Source: Odontocerum albicorne
Taxonomy: Eukaryota; Arthropoda; Insecta; Trichoptera; Odontoceridae
Assembly: GCA_949825065.1 (NCBI GenBank)
Contig: OX463838.1
Span: forward strand, 8,720,251-8,784,250
Direction of reading: 5' to 3'
Length of the DNA stretch: 64,000 bases
Of this stretch, positions 55,230 through 64,000 are shown one piece after another. A model generated the notes under the pieces. The model searched no databases and was not told the origin of the DNA. It saw only the letters and a list, made by a program, of their open reading frames with translations. Positions within the stretch are counted from its first letter, which is position 1; each line of letters begins with the position of its first letter. A program made the position numbers and the translations under genes.

Positions 55230-55590
55230 GTTAAATTATATACATTACCGACATCCATTTGACTTGTATGCATTACCGAAATTCAGTTGACTTGTATCTA
55301 TTCAGCTGACCCCAACAGTCTTCGCAGACAATGAGTTGGGATGGAGCCAGGGAGAGAGAGAGTTGACTTGTATCTATTATATTATCGGCATCCAGTTGGT
55401 TTGTATACATTACCGACATTCAGTTGACTTGTATCTATTACCGACATTCACTTGACTTGTATCTATTATCGGCATCCAGTTGACTTGTATAACATACATT
55501 ACCGACTTTCTGTTGACTTATATCCATTATAGACATCCAGTTGACTTATATCCATTATCGACATCCAGTTTTCTTGTATCCATTACCGAC
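55230..55590 (+). repeat. Diffuse 27-30-bp tandem repeat
   Basis: Units of the form CATTACCGACATCCAGTTGA plus CTTGTAT repeat about ten times with indels. The array is interrupted by the insertion at 55303-55361. Confidence 0.85.
55303..55361 (+). mobile_element. 59-bp LINE 3'-end insertion
   Basis: CAGCTGACCCCAACAGTCTT, CGCAGACAATGAGTTGGGAT and GGAGCCAGGGAGAGAGAGA match the extreme 3' end of the LINE at 42797-43704 and stop at the same GGGAG, followed by a short GA tail. It is flanked by GTTGACTTGTATCTATT at 55286-55302 and 55362-55378, though the host array itself contains that motif. Confidence 0.8.
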
Positions 55591-55689
55591 TATTTTTCGC
55601 TTTTAACCTTTCTGATTTTCAAATCTTATGTGTCTTTGAATATGCTTTATGGTTACAAGACAGTGCACTCTTAAGGCGATATTTTGTTT

Positions 55690-55885
55690 TGTACTAAACG
55701 TTCGTTGTGTACAATACATCCTGGTGGGCTTATTTCCACATGTTCTACAAACCAACTAGAAAAATGTTAAAAAAGCATTAAGTGAAAAGCAGACTAAATT
55801 TTAATCTGGTTTCCAACAGGAATTAAACCCGCATTTCCCGAATTGGAAAATAAACGTTTTACCAACTAGACCACAGAGTTACAGC
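55690..55885 (-). mobile_element. SINE-B, short form, minus strand
   Basis: TGTGTACAATACATCCTGGT, CATGTTCTACAAACCAACTA, AGTGAAAAGCAGACTAAATT, then the reverse head GGAATTAAACCCG and CGTTTTACCAACTAGACCAC. Confidence 0.8.
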
Positions 55886-56497
55886 TATATATTATTAAAA
55901 AATAGCACTATAAAACTCGTATGTTTATGAACATTTTAATTGAAAATAAACTAAGCGAATCACATTCGCTATCCGAAAACTTCACAGGCATTCTTAAACC
56001 TGCTGCAGAGAAATTGTAGCACTTTCTGTGTGTCGCGAATAACATAATAATTCTGCTTTATATTCATTTAAAAATATATCATCTGCCATAAAAACACGGC
56101 TGTTAAAATATAGTCTCGTCTGCATAGTTGGCAGGGAACCCAGACACGGAGGCAGAACAATTTCATTCAGTGAATCGGTGGTATGCGCTCGCACCGTCGC
56201 AGCCACCTTTCGTCCGCAGCGGCAATACGCTGCCAGTTTGCAAAAAGATATCGCGGACGTGTTAACATTTATTTTTGGCAAATATGTGTTACGATTCCTC
56301 TCGCGCTGAAGTGTCTCGGTGCTCGAATTGATAATGCACCGCGTGCCGACAGCGTCTGGGCTCGCCCTCGCGTCGAAAGAATTCGCAGTCCGTTTTGAAA
56401 CTGCGAATTTTTTTGGTGAGAGAAAACCTGATGACCGGATGCATTTTTGCTAGTCGTCAAATTGTTGGGTAAGAAGGAGCACCACTTATAATTATTG
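55886..56497. other. Stretch with GC-rich island at 56130-56400
   Basis: The island (CGCTCGCACCGTCGCAGCCA, GACAGCGTCTGGGCTCGCCC) is the most CpG-rich part of the window. It carries 60-95-codon frames on both strands, none recognised. A conserved regulatory region or old element are both possible. Confidence 0.4.
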
Positions 56498-56545
56498 GGA
56501 ATGAAACTATTTCGTCACAGGCGTTGCCTAATCAAGTGGTTCCCT
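56498..56545 (+). repeat. Short dispersed repeat shared with the 1.15-kb direct repeats
   Basis: GGAATGAAACTATTTCGTCA then CAGGCGTTGCCTAATCAAGT matches 41459-41500 and 44500-44541 over about 45 bp. Confidence 0.8.
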
Positions 56546-56559
56546 AAATCGACAAAATA

Positions 56560-57350
56560 ATAATAAAATGGCAATTTAAATAGCGCCATTAAAAGAGCAA
56601 AGTATTTATTTCATTTGAAGATTGAAATCTCAATGAAATAAACAGAAAAACAAAACTAGCTTGGAGTTCCTTTGGACGACTGAACTACGAGTAAAGTTTC
56701 AAACGGAAGGTATTTAAACAATGCATCTTACCAGTACTGACATATGGAAGCGAAACATGGTATTTTTCTGTACGAATAAGACAAACGCTCCAGACAACTT
56801 AACCTAGCATGGAGAGAAAGGTTAATGTTAGGTCATAACAGGAGACTAAACTCAATGAGTATTCACTCATGCGCCCAAACAAAAGTCGACGATGTTATAG
56901 AGGTCGCAAAAAGACTAAAATAGAAATGGGCTGGGGACATCGCCGGAACGATGGACCATCGTTGGAAGTAATCCAGTTGTTCCCAATAGGCTAGGTCGGA
57001 GAAGACCAAAGGCACGCTGACGCTGGGTGGACGAAATACGTAAGCTTGCAGCGATTATGTCGCAGCAATGCGCAAGATACAGGATTTCTTAGAAACACTT
57101 TGGAGAGTTCTATATTCTGCAGTAGATGAATGTAGGCTGATTATGATGATGATTTAGAGAGCATATTCTCCTCAAGGACGCTCTGACTCGGCATTCTAAC
57201 CCACTATTATTGGCAGATTAAAAATATAACACGTTAAGTGTAAAGATAGAAAGGTGGTGGCTGCAGCCATGAATTAAAATATTTCCGTTTCTGCATATGT
57301 TTAGAAAAACGTATTTGATAAGAAAACCTTTGAAAATGGTATGACGACAT
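56560..57350 (+). repeat. REP-C copy split by a LINE insertion
   Basis: The left part 56564-56611 (AATAATAAAATGGCAATTTA, GCGCCATTAAAAGAGCA) and the right part 57152-57350 (TTTAGAGAGCATATTCTCCT, GGACGCTCTGACTCGGCATT, GTTTAGAAAAACGTATTTGA) form one REP-C. ATTAAAAGAGCA and ATTTAGAGAGCA at the junctions look like a diverged target duplication. Confidence 0.75.
56612..57151 (+). pseudogene. LINE C-terminal fragment inserted in REP-C
   Basis: Frames broken by stops read HMEAKHGIFL (YGSETW region), RQLNLAWREGLMLGHNRRLN, VDDVIEVAKRLK-stop-KWAGDIAG and, in another frame, RSEKTKGTLTLGGRNT (GRRRPK-R-VDEI region). It ends TGAATGTAGGCTGATTATGA with a GAT-type tail as in RTE-related LINEs. Confidence 0.7.
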
Positions 57351-57364
57351 ATTTCTAGTGATGA

Positions 57365-57440
57365 TCTCTGTAGTCTGATTGTTTGGCTTTCAGCCCTGGT
57401 TTATGGGTTCAATTTCTGATAAGAACCAAACAAAACTATC
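57365..57440 (+). mobile_element. SINE-B head, decayed
   Basis: GATCTCTGTAGTCTGATTGT and GGGTTCAATTTCTGATAAGA keep traces of A and B boxes. Confidence 0.5.
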
Positions 57441-57559
57441 TATGTCTCTTTTTCATACTCCGGCATTTACACGTTTTCTTGGTTGGTTGTTAAAAAATAC
57501 TCGTTAACTAACCTGTCAGACTAAACAATGAAAATGTTATATGACACCTGTTGAACTAT

Positions 57560-57770
57560 ATGTTCGGGGACGTGGCATCTAGGATCATCTATCACATACA
57601 CTACACTACACCTAAAGCCAAATGTGTTACAATCACATATCGAAAAATCGAAAAAGTTTCTTTGTAGTACATACGTCTTCCCTTCGTAAGTTTTCTCCGG
57701 TTTTCTTACCAAATATGTTTTCCCGAACATATACAGATGCGGTGAAGTACTCTTTAATTGATACTAGTTT
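57560..57770 (-). repeat. REP-C central part, minus strand
   Basis: On the minus strand: GTACTTCACCGCATCTGTAT, TTGGTAAGAAAACCGGAGAA, ACTTACGAAGGGAAGACG and TACAAAGAAACTTTTTCG, then GTGTAGTGTAGTGTATGTGA. Confidence 0.75.
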
Positions 57771-58479
57771 AGAAATGCTATATTGAACAATACAATAAAG
57801 AGCAAATGAATAAAAGCTGCTGAACGTTTTTCGTAGAATTTTTATTTTTAACATCATATTTTGCCCCATACTTATTTTGATGTTCACATAAAGCAGTCAA
57901 TAATACATCCAGTCCAGGAATGCCGAAAAAAGTTGAATTTCATATTGACCACGACGGCATTCTCACGGCACGCCGCACACTGGAGTTGAAAACTACTCTC
58001 CACAATAAACTAAGGAGAGAGGAATAAATATTAAATAGGATATTTTTTCATTAAGACATACTGCAAATAAATGTCATGGTTTTAAATATACTTTTTGCAT
58101 ACATAAATTCATTTTCGTCGTATTGATATTGAAATATACGTATTAATTACAATAACTCATAACACACGTGATTGCACGATTTCTACGATTGATATTTGAA
58201 AAAGAAATATTTATTTTATCGCGAAATGTGTTACAAAATTACTTCTAGGCTTTGTGTGCGCCAAGATGACTGCCGAAGCTAGTACTATTGTTTTTACCTT
58301 ACGCAACAAGTATTGATATGAACACCTCGCTATCTTCACCTGGGTCATTCATTGAATGTCTGGCCTACTTCTACTACTGCCATATAAAAACTTAAATTTT
58401 ATGACTAATCTATTTTACATTGGTACACTGTAAATGTGTATTGATATTCAGTAGACTTCTTCAGTAGAAAATGCCCTCC
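57771..58479. other. Stretch without recognised gene
   Basis: No repeat copy or frame of interest recognised. Confidence 0.5.
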
Positions 58480-58690
58480 GATTGACGCCCTCCGTAGCTT
58501 TGTTAGTATGACGCCTGTCTTCCGACTCGGGGATTACGTTTTCGGTACCCATTTGTTCCCATTTTTTTTTTCAAATAGAGTTCCAGTCTGGTTTTTACTT
58601 AAGGTTTCTTTTTGGTTGGTTGAAATAAATTGCCACATGACAATAAGCCTGCTAGGCTATATTATATGCAACGAGAGAGTAATACAATAA
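58480..58690 (+). mobile_element. SINE-B, short form, plus strand
   Basis: GACGCCCTCCGTAGCTTTGT, CTGTCTTCCGACTCGG, decayed B box, then AGTTCCAGTCTGGTTTTTAC, TTGGTTGGTTGAAATAAATT, GCCACATGACAATAAGCCTG and ATTATATGCAACGAGAG. Confidence 0.8.
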
Positions 58691-59302
58691 TAAAAGAACC
58701 CGTTCATTTTTTATAATCATAAAAAAAATCTCGACACAATAATTTTTCATTTAGTGTGCGCAGGGGCCTAGGACATTATTGATTACGATGCCCAATCGGC
58801 TGGAAATTATTACGTAATGCTCCCGAAATGAGGAAAAAATTCATCTTCCGCTTTGATTACTTTTGTGCTGTGGAAAAAAGTCGAAGATATTTTTATTTGT
58901 TTGTGGAAGTACATTTTTATTTAATTTGCACCATAACAATAACGGTTTTTAGAGATTCTAAGAAATATATTTTAGAACTCAATTTAATTGATATATCTGT
59001 TACTTAAACTTATCTCATTTTCCCTCTTTTGACATATTATAGGAAAGATAACATCACGTCTTAATGTGATAAAAAATAAACGATGCAATACGCATTTTTT
59101 TATGAAGTATGTTCATTCAATATTTCAAATAAACCAAAACTATGTCTTGTTGGTTGGATCCCGTTCGCATATAAAGGTTCATTGATATCTAATATTTTTC
59201 AACTATAACATAATTATTTATTTAAATATTTAAATCATGATGCATTTGTGCCAATTTGTGATGCAGAGTAAATGGTAAGGAACATAGTCTATAAGTTTTT
59301 TC
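58691..59302. other. Stretch without recognised gene
   Basis: A slightly GC-richer part at 58755-58850 (GCAGGGGCCTAGGACATTAT); no coding recognised. Confidence 0.45.
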
Positions 59303-59530
59303 GAACTTGAAAGTTAACTGCAAAATACAAATGGAGCGAATTCTTCACTCTTTCGAATTACATCTAATCTTCCACAAGTCATCAGACAATATACCCCTTG
59401 AACTTGAAAGTTAACTGCAAAATACAAAATACTTGAACTTGAAAGTTAACTGCAAAATACAAATGGAGCGAATTCTTCACTCTTTCGAATTACATCTAAT
59501 CTTCCACATGTCATCAGACAATATACCCCT
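59303..59530 (+). repeat. Direct duplication, about 95-130-bp units
   Basis: GAACTTGAAAGTTAACTGCA begins at 59303, 59400 and 59435. The full unit, through GGAGCGAATTCTTCACTCTT to CAGACAATATACCCCTTG, is present twice (59303-59400, 59435-59532), with a 35-bp partial copy between. Confidence 0.9.
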
Positions 59531-59865
59531 TGTATCCAATATTGACAAATTAATTGTATTGCATTATATTTCTAATGTTCTAATATACCTGACAATATTT
59601 ACCAAAGTATGATCAAAGTAATTTGATGGTTTAAATAGAGATGAAAGTAAATCAATTTCAAGAATATTTACATAACCGAAATTCCCTTGATCTAGGCTAA
59701 CCCAGACATGGCCAAACAAGGGCCTGCGAGCCAGATCCGGCCCACGACGTTCATTTTTGTGGTCTGCGTATGCATACAGCGTGATGTCAAACAGCATAAA
59801 TGATTAACGTAACCTATAATGCAAAGTCATAGCACATTTTCACCCCGCCTAATTAAGGAAAAATG

Positions 59866-60070
59866 ACCTCCGTGGCCTTGTTGGTAAGAGGCTTGTCTCC
59901 CAACTCGGAGGTGGCGAGTTCGATTCCCGTTGGAAATAAAAAAACTTCAGTCTAGTTTTTACACTTGAGGCCTCTTAAACATCTTTCTGGTTGGTAGGAA
60001 AATATTGCCGCATGGCAATAAGACAGCCAGGTTGTACTATATACAATGAAGTGTAATTAATTCAATAAAT
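59866..60070 (+). mobile_element. SINE-B, best-preserved short copy
   Basis: ATGACCTCCGTGGCCTTGTT, GGTAAGAGGCTTGTCTCCCA, GAGTTCGATTCCCGTTGG, TTCAGTCTAGTTTTTACACT, TTTCTGGTTGGTAGGAAAAT, GCCGCATGGCAATAAGACAG and GTTGTACTATATACAATGAA. Full head, body and tail in about 205 bp. Confidence 0.9.
59873..59926 (+). promoter_or_regulatory. Internal Pol III A and B boxes of SINE-B
   Basis: The A-box-like TGGCCTTGTTGG at 59873-59884 and the B-box GAGTTCGATTC at 59916-59926, about 32 bp apart, match the spacing in tRNA-type genes. This supports Pol III transcription of the SINE family. Confidence 0.75.
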
Positions 60071-60430
60071 ACGAAGATTAAAAAGCGTCCATTGTAATTG
60101 CAAAAGCTAATTTCAACAATGGCAGCAAATCAATTTTTGTTTATTTTGTTAATCTGTTTATTTTGACAGCATAATGTATTTGACAATTCGAACAATGCTT
60201 CTATATATTTTTTTGTTTCATTCTTACTTCACCGTCATTTTATGTTTAGTTTCATTTTCGGCTAAACGGTATTAGGCAAATTATATAATAGTTAATTGGA
60301 AGGGTATTATTAATTTATAGTAAATATATCGATCGCTTCGTACAACTTTAGTTTTTTTTTGTCCTCTGGCCCGTCGCGACTTCTGTCAGACAGAATATAC
60401 CCACCTAGGTATAAGTTTGGTCATTCCTGG

Positions 60431-60844
60431 CCGTACCTATCCCTATCCGTCTCTGTCATTTAATTTGGCCTCGTTGGCCTGTCTTTGACGTTCTTTGCTT
60501 TCCGTTTTGTTGGTTTCCGTTGTTAGATAGAAATAAAGGAATGAATTTTAATGAAATTTTCCGATTTTATTCAAAACGCACAGTGCTAGAATTCTGATCG
60601 TTGTCAAATAAGTTTGTGGTTTGCGGTTTCGGCCACTTTGAACTTCTCACAAAAAGGCTCAATGTACGGGCAGATTTTAAGTTTGATCTTTGATGACAGA
60701 AATACCGAGTTTTCTCATTTCCTTTTGCTTTGTGGAATAATATATTTTTCAATTATACAAGTATTTTAAGTTAAGACTTCTTACAGGGACATGTATAAAC
60801 AATCAAATTTATTTTACGATTAAAGTTAGTTTAAACGATTTTTT
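60431..60844. other. Stretch without recognised gene
   Basis: Plain sequence; no repeat or gene similarity recognised. Confidence 0.5.
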
Positions 60845-61440
60845 AGTAAAATGTACGAGCAATTCAAGTAACTGGGCAGTATGATTACTACATCTGTCGA
60901 CCCAGATATGGAGGTGAAGTGCAGGATTGAAGCAGTCCGTAGTTCATTCAACAAAATGAGATCAATATTCTGCAATGATAAATTGAATCTGAAACTAAAG
61001 CAGAGAATGTTGAAGTGCCATGTTTGGTCTGTTCTGTTGTATGGCTCGGAAACATGGACGCTGAAGGTTCATACTATGAATCGGTTGGAAGCATTCGAGA
61101 TGTGGTTGTACAGGAGAATGCTTCGTATACCGTGGACTGATATGATCACCAATTCGGAGGTCTTGAGGAGAGCTAATTGCCGTAGACAGCTGCTGACAGA
61201 TATTAAGGTCCGCAAGATATCCTATCTGGGTCACGTTTTACGTGGAGAGAAGTACGAAATCCTCTAGTTGATACTGATGGGCAAGATCGAGGGGCAGCGT
61301 GGTCCTGGTAGAAGGCAAACATCTTGGCTGCGCAATATAAGAGACTGGACGGGGATGAGGCGTGTGGAGGACCTGTTCCGGGCTGCGCAAGACAGAGAAG
61401 CCATTGCCAGAGTGATTGCCAACGTCGGGGGAACCTGATA
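60845..61440 (+). pseudogene. RTE-like LINE C-terminal region
   Basis: One frame runs from about 60850 to the natural stop at 61438 with two in-frame stops: EQFK-stop-LGSMITTS, then KMRSIFCNDKLNLKLKQRML, VLLYGSETWTLKVHTMNRLE, AFEMWLYRRMLRIPWTDMIT, NSEVLRRANCRRQLLTDIKV, KISYLGHVLRGEKYEIL-stop-LIL and MGKIEGQRGPGRRQTSWLRN, ending DREAIARVIANVGGT. These are the YGSETWT, RR-LRI-WTD and GHVLRG boxes of RTE-type elements. The frame is unusually intact (stops consistent with TAC to TAA and CAG to TAG), so the insertion is not very old. Confidence 0.85.
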
Positions 61441-61534
61441 GGGCACGACATGACGGAAGTACGGGTATAATAATCTGTTTATTTCTAATCATTTTATAAA
61501 ATCTGTTATTACTGTCACAAAAATATAATATTTG

Positions 61535-61860
61535 ACGATCTCTGTGGCCTAGTTGGTAAGACGGTTATCTTCCACCCGCGAGTCGCGGTTCCGATTCGTG
61601 TTGATACACAGTTTTTTTTAAAGAGTTTCGAACCTATCAATCATGGCTGGGCCTCGTAGTCGAGAATCCCCTCGCCACTCCAACATCAGTCCTGAACCGT
61701 TCTCCCACGTCGATCGTGTGATCTGTGAAAGCAGCCCGATCCTGGATGCGCACTCCCTCCCGCAAATGCCACAGACACATGGACCCTGCTGAGCCGCCTG
61801 GCCATGTTGACGCTATCAATACCAGCAAAGTGATACTCTATACAGCAAAAGTGTACTACA
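61535..61860 (+). mobile_element. SINE-B interrupted by a LINE-Z fragment
   Basis: Head GATCTCTGTGGCCTAGTTGG, GACGGTTATCTTCCACC and GGTTCCGATTCGTGTTG at 61535-61602. The tail ACTCTATACAGCAAAAGTGT appears only at 61833-61852. The foreign 61642-61812 separates them. Confidence 0.7.
61642..61812 (-). pseudogene. LINE-Z zinc-finger tail inserted in SINE-B
   Basis: On the minus strand the frame QHGQAAQQGPCVCGICGREC then ASRIGLLSQITRSTW is intact here, showing the CGICGREC-SRIGLL finger of LINE-Z without the frameshifts seen at 41620. CTATCAAT occurs at both edges (61634-61641 and 61813-61820), which would be an 8-bp duplication. Confidence 0.75.
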
Positions 61861-62390
61861 AGATAAGTTGGATATATTTTATTAAACTATCTAGATAATT
61901 ACCGTTTTAGAATGTTTCAACAGTGTATTACATTAAAATTTGTACGTAAGCCATATACTCGTAAATCGAAATTGACCTCAATCTATTGGATTTTTTCACG
62001 TACATATTTTTCGTTTTCAAAATAATGTTTTCTCAAAATGCATTCAAGCTGTATCTTCAGCTTGAATGCATTTTCGCTCTTTGTTTTTTTATCTTTTCGA
62101 GTACCTATCGGAAAAAAAATTCTACGAAAAGTGGTGTTCAATCGGCAGTTTATTTGCCAAAGATAAAGATAGGGACTTGTGTTAGTTTTTATGATTAAAG
62201 CCTTGCATCGTAAGCTAACTGATTAACTGTTTAATATGAGTTTCAAACCAATATTTATCTTAAATAAAACAGCCTGCCATCCACACAATCAGGTGATTAC
62301 AAATTTATTTTGATTTTTCTCAACTGATTTGAATCTTGTCATACGAAGAATCCTCGTTGAGTCTAGACATATATATCCGGTCTACCTATA
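61861..62390. other. Stretch without gene, holding a perfect hairpin
   Basis: AT-rich; includes the hairpin at 62035-62074. A 70-codon frame (61986-62198) runs through it without recognised similarity. Confidence 0.5.
62035..62074. repeat. Perfect 17-bp hairpin
   Basis: AAAATGCATTCAAGCTG, loop TATCTT, CAGCTTGAATGCATTTT. No mismatches. Confidence 0.95.
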
Positions 62391-62604
62391 GTTCAGAAAA
62401 TGTAGGATGAGTCCTGTGACAGCTCACAAATTTGCCCCAATACAACCTTGTAACAACGATGTTCAGTAATTTTAATTATTTTATCAACTTTAATATAAGC
62501 TTCAATTCTAATAAATAGCAAGTTATTTAGGTAAATACATTACATAAGGTTGTATTGGGGCAAATTTGTAAGCTGTCACAGGACTCATCCTAGAATTTCC
62601 GAAC
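62391..62604. mobile_element. MITE with about 65-bp TIRs and TATA flanks
   Basis: GTTCAGAAAATGTAGGATGA ... TGACAGCTCACAAATTTGCC ... CAATACAACCTT on the left is mirrored by AAGGTTGTATTGGGGCAAAT ... TGTCACAGGACTCATCCTAG ... GAAC on the right; TATA lies immediately outside both ends. High arm identity suggests a fairly young copy. No coding. Confidence 0.9.
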
Positions 62605-63229
62605 TATAATAAGCACATTTATAAATAAGCTTGTTTAATGTATTCTTCACAACATTGTATTAAATTTTTTTATCAGGAGTTTTGGAATGAGTAAAGGTCA
62701 CGGGAGCAACGTGCCATGGATCCATCCTTCCTCCACTCGGTGGGCCGCCACCACCTTGACGGATTTACTAAGAATATATGTTACCATTATGCGGAACTAA
62801 TTTTACAAGCTTATAAATATGAGAGCAATAAGATGGAAACTAAAGTATTATAGAGTTTTACTGAAAATAGAAAAGCAATTTAATATCGCACATTCTTTAA
62901 TATACGAGCACATGAGAATATATAAATCTTCAAGATCAAGCCTGAACGACTCAGTTCCGAGACTAAACTAATGTAATAACTTACCTTAAACGGAATATAA
63001 TATTCTTCACAAGAAAAAACGGAACGATGGACTTTTTTCTCCAGGTATACTTTATCTTCGTCACGCCTATTTACATTCTCACAATGTTCTTTATATGTTC
63101 CTGGTTTCTAATATTTATCTTGCGAAACGTATTGGACTTTTGGGATCTAAAGTTATCATGGTCTATATTCAGGTCATGGTCTATTTACAATTTCATCGTT
63201 AAATCTCTTCTATTATCAATCTATTTTAT
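62605..63229. other. Stretch without recognised gene
   Basis: An 80-codon hydrophobic frame (63027-63269) with many Phe, Leu and Ile is present, but no similarity is recognised and composition alone may explain it. Confidence 0.45.
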
Positions 63230-63420
63230 TGATGACCTTCGTAGACTAGTTGTTTTATCAATCTTTTGATTGATCGAAGTGGTCTATCTATTACCTGATA
63301 AGATCAAGTTCCGTGGTCTTGTTGGTAATAATATTGATGATAATCAAAGGACAGTTATATAGCGCCGATTAGAGAGCAATCGATCCTCAAGGGCGCTCTA
63401 ACTGGTAACAGCCTCTTCCG
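63230..63420 (+). repeat. SINE-B head traces and REP-C start
   Basis: GATGACCTTCGTAGACTAGT (63230) and GTTCCGTGGTCTTGTTGGTA (63310) resemble SINE-B heads. 63325-63410 is the REP-C start (AGTTATATAGCGCCGATTAG, CGATCCTCAAGGGCGCTCTA). Confidence 0.6.
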
Positions 63421-63494
63421 TATGAATGTTTCAATCCTCTTGGGACTGAGTGTGTGGCGGAAAACATGGAGAATCATTTTCAAACTACACTACA

Positions 63495-63722
63495 TACCAT
63501 CGTTCCATTTCCCTATTGGGGTAAGCAAGGGAATACAGTGTGCCAAACTTTCCCACCATGGCATACTTCTTTCGCTTTTTTCAGATCCATTCGTCTTCTT
63601 TCCAACCATATTTTTTTCGATCTTCCTCTACCAAGACTCCGACACACGCTTGCATCGTAGTAAGTATAGTCAGTCTTCCATCGCCTTAGTTACCATGGCA
63701 GTCTTAACCTCGGAGCATCCTT
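63495..63722 (-). pseudogene. LINE-D C-terminal relic
   Basis: On the minus strand the terminus CTTACCCCAATAGGGAAATG is followed upstream by blocks matching 49957-50435 (GAAAGAAGTATGCC, GAAGATCGAAAAAAATATGG). Frames broken. Confidence 0.65.
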
Positions 63723-63790
63723 AATAACTGCAATTCTTATTATGTCATATTCACAATATATACTAGTTTAAAAAAATAAGCCATATATGG

Positions 63791-64000
63791 TACAGTATCC
63801 GGCGGTAAGTAATACACATCGGGCTTAATAAAGAGACTGTCGGCTAACTTCGGCTTTGTAGAGCATCGTCTCTGTCATTCATATACTTTGAAGTGGACGC
63901 GACCATATCCTAGAACGCTTGACAACGACTGACAAATCGCGACGGAACACGTGTATGAATGACAGAGACGACGCTCTACGAAGTTAGCCGATTATGGCCG
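63791..64000. mobile_element. FB foldback MITE, cut by window edge
   Basis: Left arm TACAGTATCCGGCGGTAAGT, AATACACATCGGGCTTAATA, GTCGGCTAACTTCGGCTTTG, TAGAGCATCGTCTCTGTCAT. The right arm starts at about 63955 (GAATGACAGAGACGACGCTC, GAAGTTAGCCGATTATGGCC) and runs out of the window. It is the longest copy, with about 60 bp of unique centre. Confidence 0.85.

Larger units (their letters stand above)
59702..60430. mobile_element. Non-autonomous hAT-like element with nested SINE-B
   Basis: The left end CCAGACATGGCCAAACAAGG then GCCAGATCCGGCCCACGACG and the right end TAAGTTTGGTCATTCCTGG with CTGGCCCGTCGCGAC are inverted counterparts of the GGCCAAAC ... GGCCCGCGACG hAT-MITE type. A near-complete SINE-B lies inside (59866-60070), so the SINE is younger. 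Confidence 0.7.

Noticed and set aside
59866..59940. Functional tRNA gene
   Set aside because: Only A and B boxes are tRNA-like. The arms do not close into a full cloverleaf that I can draw, and the same head recurs with a SINE body many times.
63027..63269. 80-codon membrane protein
   Set aside because: Hydrophobicity follows from T-rich sequence; no similarity or context supports a gene.

Overview
The window is AT-rich eukaryotic DNA from an animal, most likely an insect or other arthropod. Evidence: degenerate jockey-like and RTE-like LINE tails, mariner transposases with D34D spacing, tRNA-derived SINEs with internal Pol III boxes, hAT-, Harbinger- and foldback-type non-autonomous elements, long minisatellites, and no bacterial gene structure. 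I find no complete host protein-coding gene. The only host-gene candidate is one 57-bp possible internal exon (6995-7051), so the window is intergenic or lies in large introns. Family names SINE-A, SINE-B, REP-C, REP-F, REP-H, LINE-D, LINE-E, LINE-Z and FB are provisional labels defined here by similarity between copies inside the window.

Layout. 1-9 kb: a hAT-like end, a 39-bp minisatellite, a jockey-like LINE tail, a 63/56-bp minisatellite, SINE-A and SINE-B copies, the candidate exon, an inverted-repeat element and a 51-52-bp minisatellite. 9-18 kb: foldback MITE, 17-bp array, Harbinger-like inverted repeat, REP-C copies (one nested in another), a jockey-like LINE, a degenerate mariner and SINE-B copies. 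18-24 kb: a 2.2-kb TIR transposon relic with a recognisable decayed transposase, a LINE-E tail, an RTE-like RT fragment and a 33-bp minisatellite. 24-36 kb: mostly featureless AT-rich DNA with REP-F, REP-C, SINE-B, LINE-D and LINE-E fragments and a 462-bp internally deleted mariner-like element. 36-46 kb: a deleted mariner with near-identical TIRs beside a 317-bp compound microsatellite, copies of a Penelope-end-like repeat, a 31-bp array, and a 1.15-kb direct repeat pair bracketing a LINE insertion with a 20-bp target-site duplication. 46-64 kb: three hAT-like non-autonomous elements (two carrying nested SINEs), LINE-D tails, a solo-LTR-like insertion, a diffuse 28-30-bp array hit by a 59-bp LINE end, an RTE-like C-terminus, a TA-flanked MITE and a foldback element cut by the window edge.

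No operon or pathway is present. What works together is the parasitic network: SINE-B shares its 3' tail with REP-F, LINE ends are found inside SINEs, arrays and REP-C, and the insertion order can be read from the nesting. I did not find a convincing new protein system. The best leads are the LINE whose 3' terminus is defined by two independent insertions, the Penelope/hammerhead-like repeat, the 2.2-kb transposase relic, the SINE-B/REP-F shared tail, the higher-order structure in three minisatellites, and an apparent excess of the heptamer ACTCGTA. All coordinates and alignments were made by eye.
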